In this document: positions 1 to 8,419 of the stretch, piece after piece
Numbering within the stretch: the first letter of the stretch is position 1
How the letters are laid out: each line of letters starts with the position of its first letter
Origin: Sinomonas humi
GTDB lineage: Bacteria; Actinomycetota; Actinomycetes; Actinomycetales; Micrococcaceae
Length of the DNA: 62,979 bases
Reading direction: 5' to 3'
Assembly (NCBI RefSeq): GCF_000802235.1
Contig: NZ_JTDL01000136.1
Location: 1-62,979 of the forward strand
Notes under the pieces: generated by a model
Told to the model about the DNA's origin: nothing
What the model saw: the letters and a program-made list of their open reading frames with translations, nothing else
The model's database searches: none
Program-made: the position numbers and the translations under genes

Positions 1-2
1 AC

Positions 3-1469
3 GGTGAAGAGACCAATGGTGTCGGGGAGCGGACCCAGCCGGTGTTCAACCCCGCGACCGGGGAGCAGACCGGAGAGCTGCGCCTCGCGGACGCGGCCGA
101 CCTCGAGACCGCGGTAGCGAACGCGCGCAAGGCCGCCGAGACCTGGGGAGACATCTCCCTGGCCAAGCGCACCGCGGTGCTGTTCAAGTTCCGCGAGCTC
201 GTCGCCGCGCACGTGGACGACCTCGCCGCCCTGGTCACGGCCGAGCACGGCAAGGTCCTCTCCGACGCCAAGGGCGAGATCGGCCGGGGCCTGGAGGTCA
301 TCGAGTTCGCGTGCGGGATCCCGCAGCTGCTCAAGGGCGCCTACTCGGACCAGGCCTCCACCGGCATCGACGTCTTCTCCTACCGCCAGCCGGTCGGCGT
401 CGTCGCCGGGATCACCCCGTTCAACTTCCCCGTGATGGTGCCCCTGTGGATGGCGCCGGTCGCGGTCGCGACCGGGAACACGTTCATCCTCAAGCCCTCG
501 GAGCGGGACCCGTCGGCCTCGATGCTCCTCGCGCGTCTGTGGACCGAGGCGGGCCTGCCGGAGGGGGTGTTCCAGGTCCTGCACGGGGGCAAGGAGACCG
601 TCGACGGGCTCCTGCGCCACCCGGACGTGGACGCGGTCTCCTTCGTGGGCTCGACCCCGATCGCGAAGTACGTCCACGAGACCGCCACCGCGCACGGCAA
701 GCGCGTCCAGGCCCTGGGCGGGGCGAAGAACCACGCGATCATCCTCCCGGACGCGGACCTGGACAACGCCGCGGACCACCTCTCCGCCGCCGCGTTCGGC
801 TCCGCCGGCGAGCGCTGCATGGCCATCAGCGTCGCCGTCGCCGTCGGGGACGTCGCGGACGCCCTCGTGGGCAAGGTCGCCGAGCGCGCGGAGGCCGTCA
901 AGGTCGCCGAGGGCACCGACCCGGGCGCGGAGATGGGCCCGGTCATCACCGCCGCCTCCAAGGAGCGGATGAAGAACATCGTCACCTCGGCGGCCGACGC
1001 CGGGGCGGACCTGATCGTGGACGGGCGCGAGTTCACCGTCCCCGGCAAGGAGGACGGGTTCTGGTTCGGTCCCACCGTGATCGACAACGTCGGAACCGAC
1101 ATGGACGCCTACACCGAGGAGATCTTCGGCCCCGTCCTGGGCGTGGTGCGGGTGGAGACCGTCGAGGAGGCCATCGAGCTGATCAACTCCAACCCCTACG
1201 GCAACGGCACCGCGATCTTCACCTCCTCCGGCTCCAACGCCCGCAAGTTCCACCGCGGGGTCCACGTGGGCATGATCGGGGTCAACGTCCCCATCCCCGT
1301 CCCCGTCGCGTACCACTCCTTCGGCGGCTGGAAGAGCTCCCTGTTCGGCGACAAGCACATCTACGGCGAGGAAGGCGTCTCCTTCTACACCCGCGGCAAG
1401 GTCGTCACCCAGCGCTGGCCCGAACCCACCCACGCCTCCGGCGCCACCTACAACTTCCCCTCCAACTAG
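3..1469 (+). CDS. mmsA: Methylmalonate-semialdehyde dehydrogenase (CoA-acylating), 5' end outside window
   Basis: NAD-dependent, CoA-acylating aldehyde dehydrogenase that turns methylmalonate or malonate semialdehyde into propionyl- or acetyl-CoA in valine and inositol catabolism. The reading frame is open to the first bases of the window ([17 protein letters not shown]), so the real start lies upstream. The GTG at 42 is an internal codon of the conserved N-terminus. The catalytic cysteine is in GERCMAIS (around base 815), preceded by [11 protein letters not shown] and the LGGAKNHAI strand, and the family-specific C-terminal SFGGWKSS is present. Length matches the family once about ten missing residues are added. 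IolA is the near synonym; the upstream operon cannot be seen. Confidence 0.93.
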   Translation, partial: GEETNGVGERTQPVFNPATGEQTGELRLADAADLETAVANARKAAETWGDISLAKRTAVLFKFRELVAAHVDDLAALVTAEHGKVLSDAKGEIGRGLEVIEFACGIPQLLKGAYSDQASTGIDVFSYRQPVGVVAGITPFNFPVMVPLWMAPVAVATGNTFILKPSERDPSASMLLARLWTEAGLPEGVFQVLHGGKETVDGLLRHPDVDAVSFVGSTPIAKYVHETATAHGKRVQALGGAKNHAIILPDADLDNAADHLSAAAFGSAGERCMAISVAVAVGDVADALVGKVAERAEAVKVAEGTDPGAEMGPVITAASKERMKNIVTSAADAGADLIVDGREFTVPGKEDGFWFGPTVIDNVGTDMDAYTEEIFGPVLGVVRVETVEEAIELINSNPYGNGTAIFTSSGSNARKFHRGVHVGMIGVNVPIPVPVAYHSFGGWKSSLFGDKHIYGEEGVSFYTRGKVVTQRWPEPTHASGATYNFPSN

Positions 1470-1531
1470 ACACGGCCGGCTGCCTGCAGGGCCCCCGGTC
1501 AATCCGAATGCTCGCCCTCCCGTTTCGCCGT

Positions 1532-1563
1532 CACCTTTGCAGGGTGCGCACCCTGCAAAGGTG
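1532..1563. repeat. 32-bp perfect palindrome downstream of mmsA
   Basis: CACCTTTGCAGGGTGC is followed directly by its exact reverse complement, with no spacer. After one mismatch the arms pair for another five bases outward (1526-1530 with 1565-1569). No T run follows on either strand. It may work as a U-less terminator for mmsA, or as a dimeric operator. The rest of 1470-1768 shows no gene I can support. Confidence 0.7.
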
Positions 1564-1768
1564 GCGGCGCACGGATAACTCACGAACCATTCCGCCCCTT
1601 TTGACGAGGTACACGCTTCAGCACGGTCGCCTCAAGCATTGACCGCGCGGCGGCAGCGGGCGCTGAGGGGCCCAACTGCGCGCGTCAAGCAAGCTCCCCT
1701 GCTGCCACCATCACCATGCACCGGTCAAAACGGCACGCACCAGGGTTGCCGGAGACGATAATCGACGG

Positions 1769-2389
1769 GTGCCCTCATACGCCCCCCTGACGCCCGACGC
1801 GCTGGTTTCCATGGTCGCCGACCGTTGCCTGGAGCGCGCGGGCCGAACCAGGGTCGCCGTCGACGGCGCGGAGGCGGCCGCGCCAGCCGACCTCGCAAGG
1901 AGAATCGCCGCGAGGCTGCGCTCCGCGGGCCGACCCGCCGAGGTGGTGGAGGTGAAGGATTTCCTGCTCCCGGCCTCCCTACGACTGGAGTTCGGCCGTG
2001 AGGACCCGGGAAGCTATCGGGAGCGGTGGTTCGACTTCGCCGCGCTGGCCCGCGAGGTGCTCGACCCGCTCGCCGCACCCGGAACGGCGCAGTGGCTGCC
2101 GCGGCTACGCGACCCGGAAACCGATCGCTCGGTCCGCACCCAACGACAGCCGGCGCCTGCTGACCTGGTCCTGCTGGTGGCGGGGCCCATGCTGCTGGGC
2201 CGCTGGCTGGACTTTGACCTGTCCGTCTCGTTGCAGGTCGATGAGCGTGTGCTCCGCGAACGCACGCCTGCGCAGCTCGCTTTCACCGTGGACGGGGTCC
2301 TTGAACACGCTAAAGAGAACCTCGAGGAAGCGGACATCCTCGTCCGGTACAACCACCCGGAACGGCCCGCCGTCGCGGTTGCCGGCTGA
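1769..2389 (+). CDS. Uridine kinase-like protein with degenerate P-loop
   Basis: The 206-residue protein has the overall layout of actinobacterial uridine kinase-like P-loop proteins: an N-terminal VAVDG strand, a central YRERWFDF segment, and the C-terminal RTPAQLAFTVDGVLEHAKENLEEADILVRY region cut here into short motifs (VDGVLEHA, EADILVRY). The Walker A glycine-lysine loop expected after VAVDG is missing; the sequence reads VDGAEAAAPADLARR with no GxxGxGK. ATP-dependent kinase activity is therefore doubtful, and the gene may be decaying or may encode a non-catalytic paralogue. The start is a GTG. It stands alone between the mmsA tail and a SnoaL-like fragment. Confidence 0.6.
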   Translation: MPSYAPLTPDALVSMVADRCLERAGRTRVAVDGAEAAAPADLARRIAARLRSAGRPAEVVEVKDFLLPASLRLEFGREDPGSYRERWFDFAALAREVLDPLAAPGTAQWLPRLRDPETDRSVRTQRQPAPADLVLLVAGPMLLGRWLDFDLSVSLQVDERVLRERTPAQLAFTVDGVLEHAKENLEEADILVRYNHPERPAVAVAG

Positions 2390-2655
2390 CTACGTCTCTC
2401 TACGAACCCCAGGCGGTTCTCGTCGTTGGCAACGGTCGTCAGGTCGTCGGCCTCGACGCCATCCGGGACTTCTACCAGAGACTATTTGCCGACCCGCCGC
2501 ACTTCGACGGAGAGGTGCAGTCGTCGATTCAGTGTGGCGAGGTGGCGCTCACATCTACCCGGTTCGAGGGCGGCGCAACCGCCGAGATAGCTCGCAAGCA
2601 GGCCGACGGCGGCTGGCTGTGGGCCGTCGACCAACCGAATCTCGTGGGTAAGTAG
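2389..2655 (+). pseudogene. SnoaL-like/NTF2-fold domain fragment, start missing
   Basis: The frame beginning immediately after the preceding stop encodes a recognisable piece of the NTF2-like (SnoaL/DUF4440) fold: YEPQAVLVV, then GLDAIRDFYQRL, then GGWLWAVDQPN before the TAG at 2653. These domains usually have another 20-30 residues (helix 1) before the YEPDAVL strand, and no start codon with a ribosome site supplies them here. I read it as a 5'-truncated remnant. A short functional protein started from a rare codon is less likely. Confidence 0.45.
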
Positions 2656-2891
2656 CAGCCCGGCACTGTTCCGCTCCTGGGCAGATACACAAGGGATGCT
2701 CTAGCCCGCCGCAAATCTCAGTTCAGTCGACGGTGGGTCTTCAAGGGGACTCACCCATGCCCCGTGTCGGGCTCGCTGACCCCTGACCCCAGCCCCCAGG
2801 AAGACGCTGAAGGCCAAGGTCCCCGAAGGCCGTCCCGAACTCGGGCCTTTGTGCCGTAGGTGGTGAAGCGGCGGCTGGGGACCATGGACGC

Positions 2892-4197
2892 ATGAGCAGC
2901 GAACCCAATCTCGGGGGGACCGGGCAGCCCGCTCCCCAGGCTGGCATCGGGGGGGAATGCGGGGCAGGACTTCTTCGGCTGGGTCCGTGGACTCGGCGTC
3001 GTCCGTGGGACGGACCGGTGGGCCGGCGGGGTCGCTTCCGGCCTTGCTCACCGCTGGCGCATCGACCCCGTCCTCATGCGGATCCTCTTCGTTGCTGCCG
3101 CGGTCTTCCTCGGCGTGGGCGTCATCGCCTACGGCATGCTCTGGCTAGTCCTCCCCGAACCAGACGGGCGCATCCACCTCCAGGACGCGATGCATGGCCG
3201 GTGGACGGCCGGGATGACCGGCGCCCTCATCGCCACTGTCCTCGGCATCGGTGGCGCCCCCGCCGCCTGGTCCGGGCAGTACGCCTGGGCCGGGCCATTC
3301 TGGGGCCTGCTCTGGGCCGCGGTCGTGTTCTCCATCGTCTACGGGGTCGTCTACGGCATCACCTCCTCGCGGCGCTACCACCTCAGCGGCCCCGGGCTTC
3401 AGGCGCGATCCGCTGCGGCAGACGGCGGGGCCGCGCCTCCCGCTGCGGCCGACGGCGGGCCGTCCGGGCTAGGCCGCCGGCCCGAGGGCGTGGCGAGCAT
3501 GCCGCGCACCGAGGCCTTCGGGTATCCCGGGTGGCAGGGTCCGCCAACTGCCGCCCGCCCGGCGAAGCCCCACCGCCCCGGTCCGGGCGGAGCCTTCGTC
3601 GCCGTCGTCATGGGTGTTGCGATCCTCGTCCCGGGCACCCTGCTGGCACTTGATCTGGCCGGGGCTCCGAATCTGGACCCGACCACCGGGGTGCTCTGGG
3701 CGCTCGCGGCCGGGATCATCGGGCTCGGCATCATTGCTGCCGGCGTCAACGGCCGCTCGTCCGGAATCCTGTCCCTGTTCGCCATCCTGGCGCTCGTGAC
3801 GGCGGCACTGACCCAGCCGGTGTACAACGTCAGCCGAGCACCGAACTCGCTGGCGGCGTCGCCGTCGTCCGTGCAGGAGGCGGCCACGGGCTACCAGATC
3901 ACCACCGGTTCGGGCCAGCTGGACCTGCGGGCGCTTGACAATGGGGGGCCTCTGGCTTCGGACGCCGTCGTTCCCGTGGAAGCAACCATGAGCCAGCTGC
4001 GGATCGAGATCCCCAAGGACATCCCGGTCCGAGTCCAGACTGACGCGACCATGTCCAATGTCCAGTTCGGCAGCAGATCCTCAACCGGGCTGACGACGAC
4101 CGACTCGCAGACCTACAACGACGGGCGCGCCGGGGCGACACTCGTGGTCACCGTGCACGCAACCATGTCGGACGTCCAGATCCAGCAGGAGCAGTGA
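2892..4197 (+). pseudogene. PspC/LiaF-like membrane protein, frameshifted at a G7 tract
   Basis: Envelope-stress type membrane protein. The ATG at 2892 begins MSSEPNLGGTGQPAP, but the frame is lost at a run of seven G (2949-2955). With six G the N-terminus continues into GNAGQDFFGWVRGLGVV and the PspC domain (WAGGVASGLAHRW, then the VLPEP transmembrane helix), which is in frame with the long downstream ORF (ATG 3076). The rest has three further hydrophobic helices and a C-terminal beta-rich domain with repeated ATMSxxxI/V motifs, like the LiaF cell-envelope-response domain. As written, the protein could only start at 3076, cutting off much of PspC. Causes could be a sequencing slip, a real mutation or phase variation. 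Confidence 0.7.
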
Positions 4198-4198
4198 G

Positions 4199-4438
4199 AT
4201 GAGCAATCGCGTGCTCGGACAGCAGCCCGGATACCCGCAGGGGCCCAGCACCGCAACAATCGTCTGGGGCGCCATCCTGGTGATCGCTTCCGTCCTCCTT
4301 GCAGCAGCACGGCTCGGCTGGCTCGCGCTCGACCCGCGCAGCGCCGTCGTCTCGCTCATCGTCCTCGCCGGCCTCGGGCTCCTCATCGGAGGCGCACTGG
4401 CCGCCGTGCGCGGCGGCAGACGGTCCGGCAGACCGTAG
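4199..4438 (+). CDS. Small two-helix membrane protein
   Basis: 79 residues, starting one base after the stop of the PspC/LiaF-like gene, so almost certainly translated with it. Two hydrophobic stretches (TIVWGAILVIASVLLAAARL and VVSLIVLAGLGLLIGGAL) are separated by a short loop, and the C-terminus is Arg/Gly rich. I do not recognise a named family. Position suggests a partner of the envelope-stress protein. Confidence 0.65.
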   Translation: MSNRVLGQQPGYPQGPSTATIVWGAILVIASVLLAAARLGWLALDPRSAVVSLIVLAGLGLLIGGALAAVRGGRRSGRP

Positions 4439-4451
4439 ACGCTGACCTCGC

Positions 4452-6881
4452 ATGGAACGGGCCGATGCGACGGCGCGGATCGCTGGCCTCACCTCGGCTG
4501 AGGTCTCGGAACGGGTCCGCCAGGGTCTGGTGAACCGCCAGGATTTCTCGACCAGTCGGAGCCTCGGGGCCATCGTCCGAGCGAACACGCTCACGTACTT
4601 CAACGCGATCGTGCTCTCCGGCTTTGCCCTCCTTTTGCTGCTCGGCCGTTGGCAGGACGCGCTCTTCGGCCTCACTGCGCTGGCCAACGTGGTGATCGGT
4701 GCCGGGCAGGAGCTTCGCGCCAAGCGCACCCTGGATCGGCTGAGTGTGCTCAACGCCTCGAGGACGCGCGTCCTTCGTGACGGCGAGGAGCGCGAGGTGG
4801 AGCCCGGCGAGGTCGTCCTCGGCGATGTCCTGGTCTTGGCCGCCGGGGACCAGGTCTCGGCAGACGCCGTCGTCGTGACGGCCGAGCACCTGAGCATCGA
4901 CGAATCGCTCCTGACGGGCGAGGCGGAGCCCGTGCCGCGCGAGGTGGGGCAGACGCTGCTCTCGGGCTCCGCCGTGGTGGGAGGATCTGTGCTGGCACGG
5001 GTCAGCGCGGTGGGAGCGAGTTCGTTCGCGAACCGGCTCACCGCCGAATCCCGGCGGTTCTCGCTCGTGCGCTCTGAGCTGCGGGAGTCCCTCGATCGGC
5101 TGTTGAGGTGGATCGGCTGGGCGGTGCTGCCGTTGGGCCTTCTGGTGCTCAATGCTCAGGTGCAGGTCCAAGGCGGTTGGGGGCCTGCCGCGGCGGATGG
5201 ACGCTGGCAGGTGGCAGCAGTGGACACGGTCGCTGCCCTGATCGCGATGATCCCACTAGGGCTCGTGCTCATGACCAGCGTTGCCTTCGCGGTTGGCGCC
5301 GTCGCGCTTGCCCGGGAGCAGGTCCTCGTCCAGGAACTGCCTGCAGTGGAGGGGCTGGCACGGATCGACGTGCTGTGCATCGACAAGACGGGCACGCTCA
5401 CGGACGGCAGTCCCGTGCTCGACACGGTCGTTCCTGTGCCCGGCGTCGCACCGCCCGCTGCGGAATCCTGGCGGGCGGCGCTGGCCTGGTTCGGCGCCGA
5501 TGCCGCCGCGGGTCCCACTGTCCGCAGCCTCGCTCGCGACTACCCCGAGAACGACGGCGTGCGTGCGTCAGCGAGGATCGGCTTCTCCTCTGAGAGGAAG
5601 TGGAGTGCCGCGGCGCTGACGGGAAAGGCTTCGGGCACTTGGGTGCTGGGAGCGCCGGATGTGATCGCCGGCTTGCCAGAGTTCTCAACCGAAGATTATG
5701 ACACGCAAGCCGTGCGGGCTGCCGGCGAACTGAGTGCCTCGGGCCTGAGGACGCTCATGCTCGCCCGTGCATCGGGGCCCCTGACGCCAGACCAGGTCGC
5801 CGACGAAAAGCCGCCCGAGGGCCTTCGGGCGACGGCGGTGCTCGCCTTCCGCGAGCAGCTCAGGCCGGACGCCACGACGACGCTCGCCTACCTCCGTGAG
5901 GAAGGGGTCGACGTGCGGGTCATCTCGGGTGACCATCCGAGGACCGTCGCTGCCGTCGCCGAGGCTGCGGGACTCGGTCCGCACCGTGGCTTCGACGCAC
6001 GCGAACTGCCTGAGGATCCTGTGGCGTTCGCCGCCGCAGTGGTGGACCATCCGGTGATCGGCCGGGTGACGCCGGACCAGAAGAGGCGCATTGTCCACGC
6101 GCTCCAGTCCGCCGGACACACCGTTGCCATGACGGGCGACGGCGTCAACGACGCCCTCGCCGTCAAGGACGCCGACTTGGGGATCGCCATGGGCTCCGGT
6201 TCCGCCGCGACCAAGGCCGTCGCGCGCCTCGTGCTGCTGGACGACTCGTTCGAGCACATTCCGGACGTGGTCGCGCAGGGGCGCCGGGTCCTGGCCAACA
6301 TCGAGCGAGTCGCCGTCCTGTTCCTTACCAAGACCGTCTACGCCATGGCGCTCTCGATCGGGCTGGGGTCCCTGCTGCTCGAAACGCCGTTCCTGCCGCG
6401 CCAGCTCTCGGTGACCGACGGGCTCACGATCGGAATCCCGGCGTTCTTCCTCGCCTTGCTGCCGAACCGCCGTCGTCATGCTCCCGGGTTCCTGCGCCGT
6501 GCGCTGACCTCCGCCCTTCCGAACGGGGTGATCGTGGGAGCCTGCCTGCTCGCCGTGGCGATCGTGGGAGATGCCGCCGGGCTCGGCGGAGATCAGGTCC
6601 GATCCGTCGCAACCCTCGTCCTCACGGCGGCGGGACTGTGGGTGCTCACGTGCCAGGCGCGGCCCCTGACAGGCTGGCGGATCGTCGTCGTCCTCTCCAT
6701 GGTCGGCGCGGCCGCCCTCGTGTATCTATTGCCCTGGTCAGTACGGTTCCTTCAGTTCGCCGCTCCGCCGCCGTGGTTCTCCGCCCTCGGAGCATGCGTC
6801 GCGTTGACGGGATGCGCGTGCATCGAGATCGTCCACCGCGTGACCATCCCGTGGGTCACTAGGGTGTCCCCTGGTGCCTGA
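4452..6881 (+). CDS. HAD-IC family P-type ATPase, CtpE-like cation transporter
   Basis: 809-residue cation-pumping P-type ATPase. Visible in order: N-terminal cytoplasmic segment, two helices (around residues 45-80), actuator motif LTGEAEPV (about 155), helices about 220-290, phosphorylation motif DKTGTLT (about 311), hinge motif TGDGVNDALAVKDADLG (about 561), then a C-terminal helical bundle. There are no N-terminal heavy-metal CxxC domains, and no CPC motif precedes the phosphorylation site, so it is not a P1B copper/zinc exporter. The sequence resembles mycobacterial CtpE, a calcium-linked pump, but the ion here is inferred. It follows the small membrane protein by 13 bases and overlaps the convergent universal-stress gene by 23 bases. 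Confidence 0.85.
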   Translation: MERADATARIAGLTSAEVSERVRQGLVNRQDFSTSRSLGAIVRANTLTYFNAIVLSGFALLLLLGRWQDALFGLTALANVVIGAGQELRAKRTLDRLSVLNASRTRVLRDGEEREVEPGEVVLGDVLVLAAGDQVSADAVVVTAEHLSIDESLLTGEAEPVPREVGQTLLSGSAVVGGSVLARVSAVGASSFANRLTAESRRFSLVRSELRESLDRLLRWIGWAVLPLGLLVLNAQVQVQGGWGPAAADGRWQVAAVDTVAALIAMIPLGLVLMTSVAFAVGAVALAREQVLVQELPAVEGLARIDVLCIDKTGTLTDGSPVLDTVVPVPGVAPPAAESWRAALAWFGADAAAGPTVRSLARDYPENDGVRASARIGFSSERKWSAAALTGKASGTWVLGAPDVIAGLPEFSTEDYDTQAVRAAGELSASGLRTLMLARASGPLTPDQVADEKPPEGLRATAVLAFREQLRPDATTTLAYLREEGVDVRVISGDHPRTVAAVAEAAGLGPHRGFDARELPEDPVAFAAAVVDHPVIGRVTPDQKRRIVHALQSAGHTVAMTGDGVNDALAVKDADLGIAMGSGSAATKAVARLVLLDDSFEHIPDVVAQGRRVLANIERVAVLFLTKTVYAMALSIGLGSLLLETPFLPRQLSVTDGLTIGIPAFFLALLPNRRRHAPGFLRRALTSALPNGVIVGACLLAVAIVGDAAGLGGDQVRSVATLVLTAAGLWVLTCQARPLTGWRIVVVLSMVGAAALVYLLPWSVRFLQFAAPPPWFSALGACVALTGCACIEIVHRVTIPWVTRVSPGA

Positions 6882-7299
6882 TGACCACGACCGTGCACGG
6901 GCAGTGGTGCACGAGATGGGCCGACACCGAGCCGAGCAGGAGCCCCGCGAAGCCGCCCAGGCCTCGCGAGCCCACGACGACGACGTCGGCGTCCCGCGCC
7001 GCTTCGAGGATCACCTTCGCGGGACTTCCGTGGCCCACGAGCGTCTCGATCGGAACATCGGGCCGTGCGACGGCGCCGACGGCGAGGTCGAGCACGTGGG
7101 TAGCTGCGTTGGCGAACGCCTCCCGTTCCATGGAGACGGCTTCGAGGCCCGTGACCAGCAGCGGGAACTCCCACGCTGTGACGGCCACGACCCTGCCCCC
7201 GCGGAGCCCGGCCTCCTCGACGGCCCACGCAAGCGCCTCACGCGACTGGGCCGAGCCGTCGATGCCCGCGACGGCCACAAAGGCTGGATTGTCACTCAC
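6859..7299 (-). CDS. Universal stress protein, UspA family
   Basis: 146-residue single-domain Usp protein of the ATP-binding type. The N-terminus has the AGIDGS strand-turn and the C-terminus has VVVGSRGLGGFAGLLLGSVS, matching the G-2x-G-9x-G(S) nucleotide-binding signature. It is convergent with, and overlaps, the P-type ATPase. Usp genes next to a DevR/DevS-like pair are typical of hypoxia/dormancy regulons in actinobacteria, which suggests its regulation but does not prove it. The GTG start at 7299 follows a short A/G-rich stretch. Confidence 0.9.
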   Translation of the reverse strand: MSDNPAFVAVAGIDGSAQSREALAWAVEEAGLRGGRVVAVTAWEFPLLVTGLEAVSMEREAFANAATHVLDLAVGAVARPDVPIETLVGHGSPAKVILEAARDADVVVVGSRGLGGFAGLLLGSVSAHLVHHCPCTVVVIRHQGTP

Positions 7300-7686
7300 C
7301 GCTACCGTCCTTTCGTCGTCCTATCGCTTGCCCCTCGGAGGCCTGGCTCAGCTCACAGCCCGTGCGACGCCCTGCGCGCGTCTTCGTCTTCGTTCGATCG
7401 CGGAGGAGTCGCTTCGCTCACAGGGCCACCGTGACATCGACCAGGCCCTGGCGGCAGTGCCTTTCGACCCGCGATCTCTGCCGGCCGACCCTGAGTCTCC
7501 TGTGCTGCTCCAGGGTTCGGAAACGACCGGGGCCGGGTGCGCTCCTTCGCCAGCCTTAGCAAGCGATTCATCGATCGGAAGCACCTGCGAAAGCGGAACC
7601 GGGCTAGGCGAGGGTCCCTTCGCCTCTACTGGCCTCCCGTCCTTCGAGGGAGGGTGGAGGGAAGGGGGAAGGGCACGCGTTGGGTT
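7300..7686. promoter_or_regulatory. Divergent intergenic region between the Usp and response-regulator genes
   Basis: No protein-coding signal I can support. It must contain the promoters of both divergent genes. An 18-bp near-palindrome at 7607-7624 (GGCGAGGG-TC-CCTTCGCC, one arm mismatch) lies about 65 bases before the regulator start and is a candidate operator. A purine-rich stretch (7650-7672) precedes the GTG at 7687. Confidence 0.4.
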
Positions 7687-8364
7687 GTGGTGGCAGTGGA
7701 CCTGGAGCGGACTTCGGGGAGGGGCTCGGACGCGGCGCCGGTAGGCGTCTTCGTTGTCTCAGGGCATGCACTGGAGCGGCGGGCCCTCCAGGAGACGCTC
7801 GAAGACGAGGGGCTGCGGGTGCTGGGGGCGACGGGGTCGGTTGCGGAGGCGTTGGCCAGGGTCCCGGTCCTCCTCCCGGACGTGGCAATACTGGACACCC
7901 GCATCCACGAGGATGTGTGGATCGCCGTATGCCGGAGGATCTGGGACGAGAGCCCCTCGGTACGCTGCCTGACCCTGGGCAGTCTGGGCAGCCCGGCGGA
8001 GGTTCGCGGATCCGTTCTGGCCGGAGCATGGGGGCACGCGGTGCGGGCAGTGCGTGGAAGCGACCTGCTCCGGCGCGTCCGGGTGGTCGCCGCCGGGAAG
8101 GACCTGGTGGATCCGGCGGTGCGGGCTGCGGTGCTGGCGGAGTTCGGCCAGCCGGCCCCCGGGCCGTCCCTGCTGGCCCCGGCCGCGCGCCGGATCCTGT
8201 TCCTGTGCGCCGAGGGCCTCAGCGACCGACAGATCCGGGGCGAGATGGGCTTGGGCGAAGTGGAGTTCGAGGCCCTGCTGCGCTCGGCGCTGGGCAAGCT
8301 CGGCTACGCGGCAGCGGCGGCCGACGACGTCGAGCCGGAGCCTCCCGTGCCCGAGCCCGCCTGA
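7687..8364 (+). CDS. LuxR-type response regulator, DevR/NarL-like
   Basis: Two-component response regulator with a receiver domain (VFVVSGHALERRALQETL, phospho-acceptor Asp in VAILDTR, about residue 70) and a C-terminal LuxR-type helix-turn-helix (ILFLCAEGLSDRQIRGEMGLGE, split here: AEGLSDRQI then LGKLGY). The recognition helix differs from the usual KTVKNHV pattern (EVEFEALL), which is odd. An in-frame start further up (7537) exists. I prefer one of the GTGs at 7687-7696, which follow a G/A-rich ribosome site and give a normal receiver N-terminus. Tail to tail with the histidine kinase, its likely partner. Confidence 0.75.
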   Translation: MVAVDLERTSGRGSDAAPVGVFVVSGHALERRALQETLEDEGLRVLGATGSVAEALARVPVLLPDVAILDTRIHEDVWIAVCRRIWDESPSVRCLTLGSLGSPAEVRGSVLAGAWGHAVRAVRGSDLLRRVRVVAAGKDLVDPAVRAAVLAEFGQPAPGPSLLAPAARRILFLCAEGLSDRQIRGEMGLGEVEFEALLRSALGKLGYAAAAADDVEPEPPVPEPA

Positions 8365-8419
8365 GAGCGCGTCCCCCGCGGCCGCATAACGGGCACTCGT
8401 CCTGCCCGGGCTCCTCGAG

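Noticed and set aside
2700-2891. DosR-type box (GGGACT...GTCCC) upstream of the PspC-like gene
   Set aside because: GGGGACT and CCCC words are present but not in the right spacing; ordinary in GC-rich DNA.
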